From: Lucifuga dentata
Lineage: Eukaryota; Chordata; Actinopteri; Ophidiiformes; Bythitidae
Length of the DNA: 64,000 nucleotides
Assembly (NCBI GenBank): GCA_014773175.1
Contig: VXCM01000469.1
Span: 248,001-312,000, forward strand
Reading direction: 5' to 3'
Below are positions 45,834-59,178 of this stretch, piece by piece. Positions within the stretch are counted from its first letter, which is position 1, and each line of letters starts with the position of its first letter. The notes beneath the pieces were generated by a model. That model did not search any database. It was not told the DNA's origin and was given only the letters and a program-made list of their open reading frames with translations. Position numbers and translations under genes: made by a program.

Positions 45834-48800
45834 ACACATAGTTGAGTGTGCGTACGCTTAGCTTCACTCAACAGCTCAGGGAGTAGAGGGGTGATAGGCA
45901 TGAGGGGACCAGGGGAGTTTTGCTGTGGAACTGTAATTGAGTTGAAATGCTGTTGTCAGCATATCTGTCAGTCCTGATGAGTCCCATTAGTCCTCACCTC
46001 ATAAACAGACAATCCAGAGACAAGGGGAATGTCTGTCTGTTATCAGCTATTTAAAATGATTTCTAACTTTTCTTTTTCTTTTCTTATACTGATGCTACAT
46101 CCACAGGAAATTAGATTTGTAATAGCACTGGAACTTTCACTTAAAACTTTGTTTTAAAATAGTTTTGGGTAGGTAAAGAAGTCTTGAGTTTGACTGAATA
46201 ATCTGAAACTAAAGCTTTATTTTGCAGTTTTCAATCGAGCTGTTAAGGAGTCCTTTTACACTGTAATATAGTCGAGTATAAAGATATGCCAAATGTCCAC
46301 AGCATTGCTGAGGTGAAATCACATAACCTTGTTTCTCTTTCCCACTACTCCATCCACTGTCACTTTAGCAGGATCTGTCTTTCTCCAATGTATTCAGCCA
46401 GTGATTACAGTTACATTAGGGACACAGGAATGCGTATTGATTGACCGAGGACAGTGAGGCAACCCCTTGAAAAACCTCAATATGCTGCCATTTTGCATCA
46501 CCTAACGTCTGTGCAGGCATCTGTGGTGAAATCCTGGAGTCCTGGTAAGTGTGTGGTGGTAACAGCATACTCCAAAGGCATCTGCTGCTCCCAGGCCCAG
46601 CCCTATCCAGAACCCCTCAAATGAGCCCTAAGCTAAAATAAATAAGATCAGAAGGCAGCTCAGAGGGCGTCCTGCTCCCCATCCGCACGCATTACCACCG
46701 TATGTTAGCGAGCTGAGCGCTCCATTGGAGAGAGAAGACAAGCGGATGACCTCACCACAGCAGCAGTGATTTAACGCCAGCCATGTAGAGTAGCGTTCCT
46801 CTCCAGCAATTGGGGGCCGGTGATTTGGAGTCTGCGGGAGCGCACTTGATCTTCCCCCAGAGTGGAGCACCTCCCACGCTCAAATGCTGAGGCCTCCGGC
46901 TCTCATCAACCAGAGAAAATGTGTCTCTCCGGCCAGGCCCAGATTTTACACAGCCCCTGAGAAATCATTCAACTTATCAACAGTGAGCTACTGTACCGCT
47001 AGGAGCTTGGTTAGTATGGAGGGACTCTGGGATGTAAACCCCTCCCGACTGCTATACACAGTCTCCATTGTAATCTACTAAGCGTTTCCCTGTGCTGTGA
47101 TAGAAGCTCACAGTATGTGAGAGATGATGTTTGCACTGTGCGCTGAGACTTTGTGGGAAGGATCCAGCAGTTAAATTAGTACTCAGATGAATGATGAATG
47201 AGAAGCAGTTAAGTTTATGGTGGAGCGGACATCCTCACACGGTGTCATTCTGGTTCTCACCTGCTTCAGTCTCCTGCAAGCAAAGGAATGGATCGGGACG
47301 TTTCAAGGAAAGGAAGCAAGATGTGAAGAAGAAGAAGACAAAAGACGCTACACTGCTGGAAAACTCAACATTGGCATTGTTGACTCATTGTCATAAACAC
47401 GCATCCATTCTCCAGACATTTCATACTTACTCAGCCCACTATCTCTAATTCAGCCCCATTTACAAGGCACATGGCTGTGAGCACACTGCCAGTCAAATGA
47501 CATGACAGTAAAAAATAACAATAGAACTTAAGAAAAACGACATCTGCACCATTTACGTTTGCCTTGTTAGCTGACTGATTAAACTATAAAAAGAATGCTG
47601 CCATGATGCCATGCTTGGTCACGGGTTCGAAATAGCGGTTCTGATGACATCAGACATCATACCAAGTCTTGTCTCGGACAACCACTGACACGTGCATCTA
47701 CATTAAACATTGTATTATGTTAAATTTATAGGTATTTTGCTGTGGATATGGGTGTCCATCGTGTGTATAATGTGTGTGTAGAGCAACAGTGTGCAGGCTG
47801 TGTGAGGTGTTTGGTCCTGTGAGGCTGCTGCTTTGTGTCCTGTCTCATTAGCTGCTGCTGCGATGGGTGATATCATGAAATGCAGCTGAACACAGCGCAC
47901 AGAAAAGGAACTAGTAGTAATCAGAAGCCAGATTTCTACCAGCTGGCTGTCTGGAAAACAGAGTGCCCTTATTCACCAAAATAAGAAAAACACAGAGTAC
48001 CTTGCAGCCTCTGCTGATTTCTGACATGTGACATATGTGCCCTAATTGCTGCGTGTTGCAGTGCAGTTTTCCTCATGATTGTTTCCTCCTCAACTCAGTG
48101 TTTGTGCATTTGAAACCTTGTTTTCTCAAAACTGAAAACAGAGCTGTTGAGGTCCTCCTTCCCTCTCTCCAGCAACAAAAAAGGCATTCTAACCTTCCTG
48201 AGGATCCCCATCCACCACTGATGCTTCTTAAGGCAACTCAAGGCTTTCTTAATGGAAACTTTTACACATCCTGGCAAGTTGCCCAAACCCCAGGACTCCG
48301 CAAAACCCCTAATGATGATTGAGAGCGCATCCGCACCGCACTGAAAACATGCTGAGTCTCTAACATTGGAGTGTGCTGCAAGGCTGCCTCTGAGCGCGGG
48401 GGGGNAGACAGAGGAGAGAGGATTTGGTGAAGGGGGGTGTTCATTAAAGTGGAGGCTGAAGTGTCTAATGGGACTCACTAAAGTAGAGCTTCTCCTGTAT
48501 GTTTGGACAATACGTATGTCTGCATGTGTGTTTGTTTTAGTACGTTCAGTGAAATATGGAAGCACTGTAACACCGAGTACTAGCTGTTAGCTGGAGCCGG
48601 TGCTTTCATAACACTCCACCTTTAACCTTATAGCCTTTGGGGAGCAAGTCAAGCTAATAGTGGACAGAAGGAAAGGCAAGGTTGTGGTTAAGTGCAATGC
48701 CAAGAAGAGCATCTCCTTGTCGACATAGTGATATTCACAGGTACAAGAAGAAGGGTGATGGCTTTTTTATTATTTATGACCACAAAGAGGATGTGGATTT

Positions 48801-49177
48801 TTTACTATTGTTGTTATTGCTGCCTCCTCATATGAAGGATTTTGTTTTCCTGGCAGTCCTTCACATGGTGAGGTATAAGTTAAAGTTTGGGCTTGCTGGA
48901 GAAATTTTGTAGTCTTAGGAAAAATTAATAGGTGGCTGTACTTGAGGATTGGCCTTTGAGAGTCATTGACCGCCCAGGCTACGGATCAACTACTGCACTT
49001 TAAGGAACACCAAGAGAAACACCAGTATATCTAATTCAATTTCTTCTCTTTGGGATGAAAAAACTATTTTTTCACTGTAAATGAAGCTGCTGTGGTTCTC
49101 ACAACCCATTACCAGATATTACAAACCTCATCCAGGACATGTTGGTGTGTGCACATAACAAATGTGAGATGGGTGGA

Positions 49178-49735
49178 AAGTCACTAAATGCTTTACTTTA
49201 GTATTTTGTGCTACTTCTTTATTGTACTGTAGTTTTTTTACTGCATTACATTTATCTGATTGTTGTAGTACTACAGTATAGTTACATTATCAGTTTACAA
49301 GAATCTGGAGTGTTTGAAAGGAAAAGAAGTCAGAGAATTTTCTATAGTGTTGAGCAGCATATAATCATTCAACTGAGATAAAAGCATGAAAATCCCCCAC
49401 AAATCTTTTTTTTTTTAAATTAAAATAATCATTATTTTATTCTAAAAATGTCAAAAAAAATTATCAATTTTAGGGTGAATTTTCTTTTATTGATGCATTA
49501 ACCTGTAAAATCCCCCACAAATCTTTTTTTTTTTTTTAAATAATCATTATTTTATTCTAAAAATGTCAAAAAAAATTATCTCAATTTTAGGGTGAATTTT
49601 CTTTTATTGATGCATTAACCTGTATCAAATACTGCATATATCAATGCATCAATAATGCACCAACATTGACAGGGACCATTATTCACAATAAGTAGTGTTA
49701 CTTTTGATACTTAAATAATTTTACTGCTTATACTG
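49178..49735 (-). repeat. Fish 'acttaagtaaa' repeat copy containing a tandem duplication
   Basis: 49178-49310 ('actgcattacatttatctgattg') and 49676-49735 ('acttttgatacttaaat') read as the reverse of the family seen at 30570 and 63505. Between them lies a 118-bp tandem duplication (49389-49623) that includes 'tgatgcattaacctgta', also typical of the family. No coding potential. Confidence 0.55.
49389..49623. repeat. 118-bp imperfect tandem duplication
   Basis: Unit 1 is 49389-49506 and unit 2 is 49507-49623. They differ by the length of a T run, a small deletion and a TC insertion. Because the copies differ and no N lies between them, this is a genuine genomic duplication, unlike the exact copies around single Ns. 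Confidence 0.9.
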
Positions 49736-52700
49736 GGCATATGCTTTTTATTTTTATGTCAGGGCTATTACAGTTGGTCAACCAGAACAGGGCAAGCTTT
49801 TCTGGAAGGTGGCCTAAAACAGTCTGTTTGCACTCAGTGTGCACAGCATTGCTGCAGCAAGGGAGAACAGAATTGGATTGATGTGTTTTGTTTTGTTTTT
49901 TTGTTTTTTGTTTTTTTTTTGCACATTTAACTATTGTAAAGATTTCAAAATAGACTCCTAAATGAAAATAAGAACTTTGAAATATTTTATATTTCCTTTT
50001 ATTAATATTGAAGAGTTACAAGGCAGAAGTTGATTATGTGAAGACAGTTTCTGTAGCCACAGTCAACAAAATTAGGTCACCCTGATAGTGTGGTAATAAA
50101 AGAAGCATGTTTAAATGTAATGAAATGTATATGAGGTAGAGGTGACTGATATGTTGAAATAACAATGGAAGTAATGAACCCAGAGAGTACCACATACCAG
50201 GGCGTCTTCGCAATAGAAGAGGAAAACCTTTACAGTTGAGTGGAAGTCTTCTGGATTACCTTAGCACCTTCTGTTTCCTCTTATGTTTCTTTTATCTCTG
50301 TCCCATTGGCCAGACATGAGAGCCTTTAGATTCCTGGTTGTGATCAGCTTTTTTTAGACACGTATTATGAAACCCACTCAATTATAGAGTCTATTGTCCA
50401 AGATTGCTCACAGTTTAGCAAATAATTGGATCTAAGTAGTCACATATGACAGTGGCAATGGGGTCACAGTATTAGGTGCTTTGATTTTTAGCTGTTTGAA
50501 AAACTGTTGGGAATATTATTAGTTTTGGTAAGTGTAGCGAGATGAATCTGTTAGAATTCAATCCATTCATTACCACAGCATACTGGGTCTTATGCGTGTG
50601 TGGGTGCACCCCAAACTCTGGAAGCTGAGCCAGACAATCTGGTCTGGTTTCAGTCGCTCCGTCATAATATCCACAGTCACTGAGAAAGAATGTGTCTGCT
50701 GAAAAAGTGCAGCTAAATTATCTAAACAAATTGGTTACTTTTGTGTCTGGATTCTGATACACGCACACATTTAGATGAGAGACTTAGATTTCATTTTAAA
50801 TGAGTTTTTTGTTTCCTCCAAATGTCAGAAATGCATGATGCAGCTTTGCTACTGTCCGAGTTTTCTCCTATTTTTGCCAATCTGTTGCAGAGTAGTTAGG
50901 TACAGGAAGTTAGTCATTGGCATCAAACACAGAATGATCTTGTGGATCTTGAAGGATACTAGTGAAAAACAGAGGCTTAAAGCCACAACAGCATTCAACT
51001 CATATTCCTTTAGTTCATGTGTGTCATGTATCTCATGTAGTTTCTCCTGACACAGCCATTTAGAGACTTGGTTTATGTGGCTCACATTCTGAGGTTTCGC
51101 AAACAAGCATTGAAAAGCCACCGAGCCACGCGGATCACAGCGGTTCGGGATTCAGAGAGGCCCTGTGGCTTGGCTGGAATCTTCCTGTGTATATCTATGA
51201 TCAGGGAGCTACCACCCCATGCCAGACACTCTCATTACTGAATCATAATATGACTAATGTCATATATGTGGTCGACCGGTCTGACATGATGATCACTGAT
51301 GGCTCCCTTCAGTTTGATTAAGTTTCCTTCCCCCAGAGAGTTGTTAGCTATTATCTGTACCTTGATGAAGCTTGCATCTAAGTTATTGTTTCAGACTTAT
51401 CCTATCCATTATCTTTACTTAATGGCTTAAGTTCTTTAAATGTAAGATCAGTTGATGCTTATTTGCAACAAGGAAGGTCTGTGTGGCAAGTACAAACTCT
51501 GAGGTGGATCCACCCAAAGCTCCAATTCTGCAGAAGACTATGCAGCCCTTCAGGCACTACCACTTCTCTTCTATAACATTTTGGTTTGACTTTCATTAGC
51601 AGTACTGCTACAAGCCAGAGGAGATTTTGTGATCTCTACAAAATCCCTCTGCTATTGCATTCACCATAAAACACTCTACTTTGCCTCTATGGAGATAACC
51701 TGCCTTGTTGTGAACACCACAAACATTACACAGTCACAGAAACCATAAATTTTCCTTGAATTTGGGATATTTCCTACTGGCATTTGAAAATATGAGCACA
51801 TGGAAAATTCATATAAACTCCCTGCACACGTTCCTCAAACAAAACACCAAACAAGCACAACACATGATCTGCCAAAACAAAAATTAGTCATTTGCTGTTT
51901 CCATAGACAGGTCAGAGGTCGAGGTCAGCTTCAGAGCAGCACCCCTATAAGCCTAAAGGGTCTTACTCAAAGGCACTTCAGCAAGGCAGAATTGCAGATT
52001 ACATTCTCCGTTCAGTATAATAACCACACGTAAATGCTTGCTCACATTCCCCCTGAGCAGTTGTAGTGTTTTGGGTTGGAGTTTAGGGGATGTAAATACC
52101 TGTGGCATCAGTAAACAGGACCAGGTTTCCATCCCAGACCACTTAATAACAGCTCCCCATCTGAAATTTGTTAGCTCAGTGAAATAGTATCCTGTAGCGA
52201 TGGATGTCAATGGAGAAGGCTGCTCCAGCGGGGAGGGATGGGGAAAGCCGTGGAGTTTGCAACTCTTGGCAGAGTTTGCCATCTCTTCCATGTGCAGATA
52301 GCTCAGAAAGAAAAGGGAGGGAGAGATAGTCATAAAAAGACAGAGAGAAGGAGAAGGAGGAAGAGGGCATGAAGATTGGAGTCTTTCTATCTTCTTGCAG
52401 AGAGTGGCATGAAGATGCTCATATAAACTTCAAAATAGTGAGAGTCCAGGTAGCACAAGACTATAAATGCGCCAGTGTCAGTGTTGCTTTCCATTATGCA
52501 CATCATTCTAAAAAGACATCTAAACATAAAAAGGTATGGTAAAAGTCATACCATTAGATAATAAGCTTACCATTCTCTATCAGTCTCTTCGCAACACATG
52601 TATTTAACACAGTTATATGGAGATCGTATTTGTTCTGTTGTATTTCAGAGTGATACCTTTTGTCACAGCTCATAGGCCTGAAGTAGAGAGCCAGCGATGA

Positions 52701-54141
52701 AGCATGAAATGAATTAGTAAGAGATTTTGGGGTCAGGAGATTCTCATCGTGTCCTTGCATCCAGGAATATTCACCCAGCATGAGAAGAAGCAGGTCAAGC
52801 ACAGAAATAACGGAGAGACAGACACAGACAGGCAGACTAGCAGAAAGAGGAAAATGTGAGGTGGAAGAAAGGAGCTTGCAGTCTTGGTGATTTTTCCCTG
52901 GCAGGTTCTTGCACTGCCCCTGTTCACACACACACACTATGTGCTCCTTTCTAAGCTAAAGCTGTTAAAATCCAAACAGTAAAAGTCAAAGAAAGATAAA
53001 CACTGCCAAAGTTAAAGATCAGATTTTCTTCTTCTCCCTGCAGCAAAGGCATGAAGTGCAGAGACTTACCAAGCAGTGGGTAAATGTGAGGGAATAATCA
53101 TAACCACTGAACTAAGTATCCCACTGTTGACATATGACCCTTGGCAGTTATAAATCTCAACAGGTCCCCTGACTGTCCGTATTGTACTCAGCTGAGCTCA
53201 GTTCTTGTCAAAACAACATGCTAAAAAACAGAGAAATGTCAGAGGAAATCTTTTTGCACTCTCCGTATGTTTATGTGCGCTATACTCAGATCTTTTGCAA
53301 TACTGTGATAAAACTAAAAATGCAGAGTAAACCATATGTAGCTAGAATTAGGAGTAAGAATACGACTCCTTCATTCGCTAAATGACTTGCTACTTACAAG
53401 AGGAAGTACACCAAGTGAGGAAATGCATGCGCAGAATGCTTATGGCAATTTTGTGCCAATGGATCTGTTTGTTCTTGAGTAAATCCACTTTTTTTTTTCT
53501 TGTAATCTAGGTCTGTTACTCATAGTGCTTTTCCACCAATAAAGTTCTGTTTCTTGAACCAGTTTCATTCAGTATCTATGGAATGAAGGTGCAACCTAGC
53601 AAACCAGCCCATATTTCCACCAACTTCTCTATTGTTTTTCACTTTTTTATTTTCGCTCACTTGCTGTATGCCATCACGGTGCCCATTTCAGGCTCTGCTA
53701 TTTTCTAGTTCCAAATGGAAACCAACTTTTTTGGTTCTTAACCAGTTTATTTATGTTTAAAATGCTCTAAACTGTTCCAAATTAGGCTCTTGAACCAAAA
53801 TGGAACTTGTTTATCTGAGTGCACCAAAGTAAATTTATGCTGACTTTATTATGATTATATTTTTTACATAATGTTTGAAAAACTTATCACTTTAATTGGA
53901 GTAGAATGGTGTCTACATGCATATTAATGTATTTAATGGGAGGCTTTTATAGATTAAGTTAGGAAAATCTAAATTTATTTTTTTTTTAGCACAAGAAAGA
54001 CCATTTTGCCATAAGTTCATTAATATGTTGATTCTGAGAACAAAATTATTTTACCTTCTGTACAAACCATTATCCTCAGTTTTAAAATCAAAGTTTTGGG
54101 AATACATAATTGTATTGATGCCCTACAATTGATCAGATCAG

Positions 54142-54176
54142 ACAAGATCAACAGATCTTAAATCTGTTGATCTTGT
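54142..54176. other. 15-bp perfect hairpin
   Basis: ACAAGATCAACAGAT and its exact complement ATCTGTTGATCTTGT flank a 5-nt CTTAA loop. It is followed by ordinary AT-rich sequence. No U-run terminator context or gene is adjacent, so its role is unknown; it may be the centre of a decayed palindromic element. Confidence 0.6.
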
Positions 54177-57100
54177 ACAAGTGGGTGGACAAGTCTTTCC
54201 ACTCACACAGTAAATCAGCCATACATGTGCTAAACATGTCACATACATTTTGATTTGATCAGTGAGATTTACTGTATCATGGAGTAAAGTAGCAGGGTCA
54301 TATTTCTGTGTTAGATATTTAGGTAGCAAATCCCCTCCAAACCCCAGCAAGTATAAAAACTGTAAGATATGAAACAGCCTGGACAAAAACTGGTGATTCT
54401 ATGATTTACAGGTAACATGAAACGTCTATACACTATCCACTAGCTCTGTCTTCACCTTAGATTTGGAGATGGCCTGAGTTTCATGACAGCTATACAATCT
54501 CCAGATGGACGAAAGTTTGCGCTCTATGAAAATCAAAGAGGGGTTGTAGGGTGTTGGAAAGGAGATAAGAGGAGTATTTGCCAAGCAAGCCTCCCTCCTG
54601 CCTCCAGACTCGTCTGTGTGAATAAGTCTACGGTGTGCCCTTAAGCAACCTCCTCCTGGTGTCTGTGCATCCCAGCAGGCTGTGATGATTTAAAATTGTA
54701 TGGCAGCTCTTAGTGTCAGCAGACAGACAGTTAATCAGATCAGTCAGCTTCAGTACAAAGTCATACAGTAGCTGCTCTCAGATTGCTGGAGCTCAGCAGG
54801 ACTGCTGGAAGAGAGAAGAGAAGCCATGTTCTTCCACACAACAAGAGATTTTTAAGTTAAGTTAGCTGTGGGATATCGTTCAGTGCCTTTTCTGTGACTT
54901 TACAATGAAGCCTGCAAAAACTTTGTTCAGGAGGATGACTGCACTAACTCACCTTGCTCACCAAGATGCTAGATTGGTGCAGGCCTAATGAGTCCTACGA
55001 TAATAGCAATCTTATACGTTTATTGCTGTTTGTGAGAGATGGATATAATAAAATCTTAGTAATCTGTATCAGCCTGTATGACATTAAGATTATGCATGTC
55101 ATTGTGTGATGAATACCTAGTGGTGACAAGCAGGAATAAAACTATGCAGGAAGAAACATGTCATCAGCGTGTCAAACTGTGAGAGTTTGGTCCTAAATTT
55201 ATGCCAATTTCATTGTAGACTGTCTTTGGTCTCAAAATCATCTCTTATCCAGGACCAATGTTTAAGATCAGCAACTGCAAAGCTTCCACACAATTCTCTC
55301 GCATTTATTAGCTTTCATCTACAATAGCCAATTGCAAAGTTTGTAGCAGTCATCTTAGCTAAAGCAATAGAACAACCTCAAAAGGATATTCAATGTAGTG
55401 TTAGTTCTGGTACTTAAGTACTTTATAAGTTCAAAAAAAAAAAAAAATTGTAAAAATACTTCTAAGGCCCCCCTGGAGGCTATGCTGTTCATTACACTCA
55501 CCTGGAAAAAACAAAAACATGTTGAACAACCAACAAACAAACAAGAAGCACAGGCATCTCTTAAAGTATTCCGTACATTTATATATCAAAACTTTGATTC
55601 TTATCACGTGAACACTATAATCAGATTTAAATCATCATAAATTCTACTCAGAGTGACAGATCAGAATTATTTGTCGATGTAAGCGTTCCACAGGCTTAGA
55701 ATCGATGAAAATACTCTGAGCATGAATTTCCTTCTGGAGTACTTTCTCTCATAAGCCAGTTAATCACAACTCATGTATATTAAGCGAATGATGGAATACT
55801 ATTAATTCCATCGATGTATGAGGCTTACTTCACATTTTTGACCTAATTCCAGTACAGATAAAACTGTGTACAAGTAAATCTACAGACAGCAGAGTTTTAA
55901 AGAATAGAACTGTGAGATTGTGTGTACAGCCAAAATGTTTTCACGAATGGTAAAAGCGATCAGTCAACGAAAGGACACACTCACAATCATCCAACATATA
56001 CACTCAAACAGGAAGGTGCCTCTATAATGCCTCTAAGCCGTGATATATAGTGAACAATAAAGCTCACACTGAGGTAAGCCTTTTTGGACATGAACAACAC
56101 TATTTTTCGATATATAAAAGAAAAAGATCCTTAAATCCCACATTACAACTGTCAGGCAACAGGTGATTTAAAGAAGCAAAACACAAATGCTGTTATAAAT
56201 CCTGTCACATGCAGGTGCACAGCCAAATTCTCACTCAGACAGCTGCAACCTACTGAAGTATGATTGTTTCAGTATGCTCATATTTTTCACTGTGCCATTT
56301 TCAGAAACCAGCGAAATCTCGAGCCGTCTGCATCAGCCTCTGCGGGAGCATACGTTTCTAATTCTGAATCAATCACAGCGAGTTTATCAGATGGCTGAGT
56401 TATTTTACCATAAACCCACTGGTAATGAGGCATACGGAGAGCTTCAATGTGTCTCCTTTCATATCTCAATCACAGAGACGTGTGGTTTGCTCACTTTGGT
56501 GTATTTTCAGCCTCCACTTGGTCACGCTTCACTAGTTGTTGTGTGAAACTGAGCTTTTCAATCCCATAATCTTGAGTCATCTGTACACCCTTTATCTCAG
56601 AAAATCTTCAGCACTGTATTCTTTGGTTTGTTATGATAAACACTGTGATTGTTCGGTTCTGGTGTACAGGTAATAAAATACTGCAACAAAACACAACAAT
56701 CAAACTGTGTATGTAAGTGAAACAACTGAAAAGCGGCGTATTGTAAACAGTTTTGGTTGCATTTGTAGTGCTAAGCATTCAAGTGTTTCCTGTAGTATTT
56801 CAGAAATACATTTTCCAGAGATCATTTGTCATTTGAAGTGTGGGTGGCAGTGTGACTTCCTCTAGTGTTTGCTTTTCTGTTTCTGTAATTTCAGTCTGTT
56901 CGTTACATACTAGTACACATTATGTGTTAATGATGACAGCATATTATTCAAGACGTGAATGCTGTTTTAATTGGAAATTGTGCTTTTCAAGGATTTATTA
57001 TTTTGATTTATAGCTAACTACTTAGAATGCATGCTGGCAGTTTTAGTAATTTTCCCATATAATTTAAAATGCAGTTAAAATTAGTACATGGTATATAACT

Positions 57101-57229
57101 CAGGCACAGGGCTACTCAACACCAGGTGCTGACAACAGCAAATGTAAAAGCTGTAAATAAATTTAAGCTGGGTTTATTTGCAGTTGTGTTAAATAAATGG
57201 GTAGCAGAGACTAATAAAATGCAAAGTTA

Positions 57230-57520
57230 ACCTGCTCTAATGCAGGCTGAAAGGACTGTACCGCGGAAAGCGTGTTCCTTTCAGAGAGATCAGTGGTGAG
57301 GGCACGGGAGAGCAGCTCTAACCATGTAAACACCTCCCCCTCATCCTCCCCGGAGACCGGCCTCGAGCGATCACACCCGCAGCCTCCTGGGCCTGGGAGG
57401 AAATGAGAGGAGGAGGAGAGGGAGGTGGCACGCTCACAAAGAGAGACAGTGAGGTGAGACAGGGAGAGGCACAGCACACCAAGCAAGATCAAAGGCAAGG
57501 TTATGCACTGCTGCGGCCAA
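57230..57520. promoter_or_regulatory. GC/CpG-richer patch with forkhead-type site
   Basis: In otherwise AT-rich sequence this patch has several CpGs, G/A-rich runs (gaggaaatgagaggagg) and TGTAAACA at 57325-57332, a forkhead consensus. It could be an intronic regulatory element, but only base composition and one motif support this. Confidence 0.2.
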
Positions 57521-58142
57521 AACAAGCGCGGCAGTGGTGGGGCTTTCAGTAAAAGTTGTTGTCTTTAGATTTGCTTTTCTAATTTGGGTAGCTGGCGTTT
57601 ATCACCGCATTTCTATGAGGCTTTTCGGCCCTGACTCTGACTCTGGCTAAGTGATTTTAATCTGGACTCAGTAGACGCTTAAAATCTCCCGGGTCAGGTC
57701 ATTTTGTTTGGCAACCAGTCAGATTCATCTGACTACAGAGAGCCATAAAGTACGTCCTCTAAAAAGTGAGGCACATCAGAGAGTCAGAGGGGAGATTAGA
57801 GCCAAGCTCCACTTTGTCTCACAGTCTGCTGCTTCACGAGAAGCACAAAGAATATGTCATTGTGATTTCTCAAAGCAGCTCCTGCTCTTATCCAGCTGAG
57901 TGAGGAGCTTCTCATCTAGAAACAGCAGCAGCCAAACTGATTTTAATTTTTCTTGAAATCTGTCTCCTCGTGACATCAGGGCACTTACTGTTTGCACGCT
58001 TTCCTTCATTTCTCTTTTTCTCCACATCTCAGCACCAAAATGGCAAACACATCAATCCTCCTGACATCTCTATAAAATAGGACTATCAACTATCCTTTGG
58101 GCATGTACCTCCACGAAGGCAGAACAAGTCAAGCCTTATGTA

Positions 58143-58188
58143 ATTTTTTGATATATTACTTTTTTTTTTTTTTNTTTTTTTTTTTTTT
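58143..58188. repeat. T homopolymer with single-N gap
   Basis: Long T-tract interrupted by N at 58174. Comparable homopolymer gaps lie at 9330, 25785, 35950 and 44157. Confidence 0.85.
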
Positions 58189-58234
58189 GATTCTACACTT
58201 ACTGGAAAAAATTATCTGCTTCATTGAAAGGACT

Positions 58235-58316
58235 AGGGCCAGCACAGGGCTTCAAATCCATAGCCAACTTGTAAGGCTGTAAAGCAGCAGTGCTAACCGT
58301 TGCACCACTCTACTGC
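58235..58316. repeat. Fragment of a fish repeat ('gcagtgctaaccgttgcacca')
   Basis: Reads 'gggcttcaaatccatagcc...aagcagcagtgctaaccgttgcaccactct', resembling a common fish repeat whose phrase is 'gaacccacgacc...gcagcgctaaccactgcaccacc'. It looks tRNA-like, but I could not fold a tRNA and do not call one. Confidence 0.5.
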
Positions 58317-58860
58317 TATAAACAGAGAAAGACAAATAAAAAACAGCTATAACAATATCTGCCAGATCGCTCTTGGAAAAGAGATTTTGAATCTCAATGA
58401 GTTTATCTGGTTAAATAATGGTTAAATAAATAAAATATTTGGACTTAATTTTATTAGGACTGCTTTTATTATTTTTGAAGAAATAAAAAAAAATATAGGA
58501 AATAAACAACCTATCTTCCAATGTTAAGGAATCATTTGTAAAATTCCTGGACTGGCCCCACTCTGCCACCAAATTTTGTCAAAACGTTTTATTCAAAAAG
58601 TTTTGTCAAAAACGGTTAACAATTTTCTAAGAAATCCTGCTAAACAAAAAAATAAAATAAAATCAAATAAACACACCAACAGAGAGAAGCAGTAAAAAAC
58701 ACACAGGTAAAAATCAAGTTTAAAATGTTACTGCCAGTATATAAACCTGTGCATATCCTTACACCTCATTGCATTTCCTGTTTAATTGTGCATTTTCATT
58801 ATGTGAAGGTCCTCTGATTAGACTCTCTGTAGGTTAGCATGTAGAGGACTGCACTAATTG

Positions 58861-59178
58861 TTTTGCATGTTTGAGCCCAATAAATACATCATACATGTTA
58901 CATTTCTGCCAGCCATTTTCCAAAACATAACACCGTAATTTAGTTTTTGTGCTATTTTGCCAAATCCCAAATCATTCTAAATCAATGGTCAGGTAACACA
59001 ACCACCTTTAAATTCAGTGTTTCGCCTGCTAACATGCACACCCCCAAAATCAGAAGGCAGGTTGTTTAATTTCTCTGTTAAAAGTGGTCTTTTCTCTTGG
59101 AACTATTCCCTGGATAATTTTCAGAACACTCCGCACTTTTATCTGCATTACAACACTAAAATTAAGCAGCTTCAATAA
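58861..59178 (+). repeat. Diverged interspersed repeat, copy 1
   Basis: Aligns by eye with 63666-63985 over its whole length: shared landmarks in order are 'ttttgcat.tttgagcc', 'ccattt.ccaaa', 'caccttaaa..c.gtgtttcgcct', 'ggtctt.t.t..g.actat.ccc' and 'c.ctaaaatta'. It has no reading frame. The two copies lie 4.8 kb apart in the same orientation. Confidence 0.65.

Noticed and set aside
47190..47191. GATGAATGATGAATGAGAAG near 47187 as a VNEII-type terminal exon
   Set aside because: Only the letters 'gaatgag' agree; the following codons do not encode IIRND and no acceptor AG is placed correctly.
58235..58316. Possible tRNA gene
   Set aside because: The tRNA-like phrase belongs to a common fish repeat; no cloverleaf with intact arms could be formed by eye.
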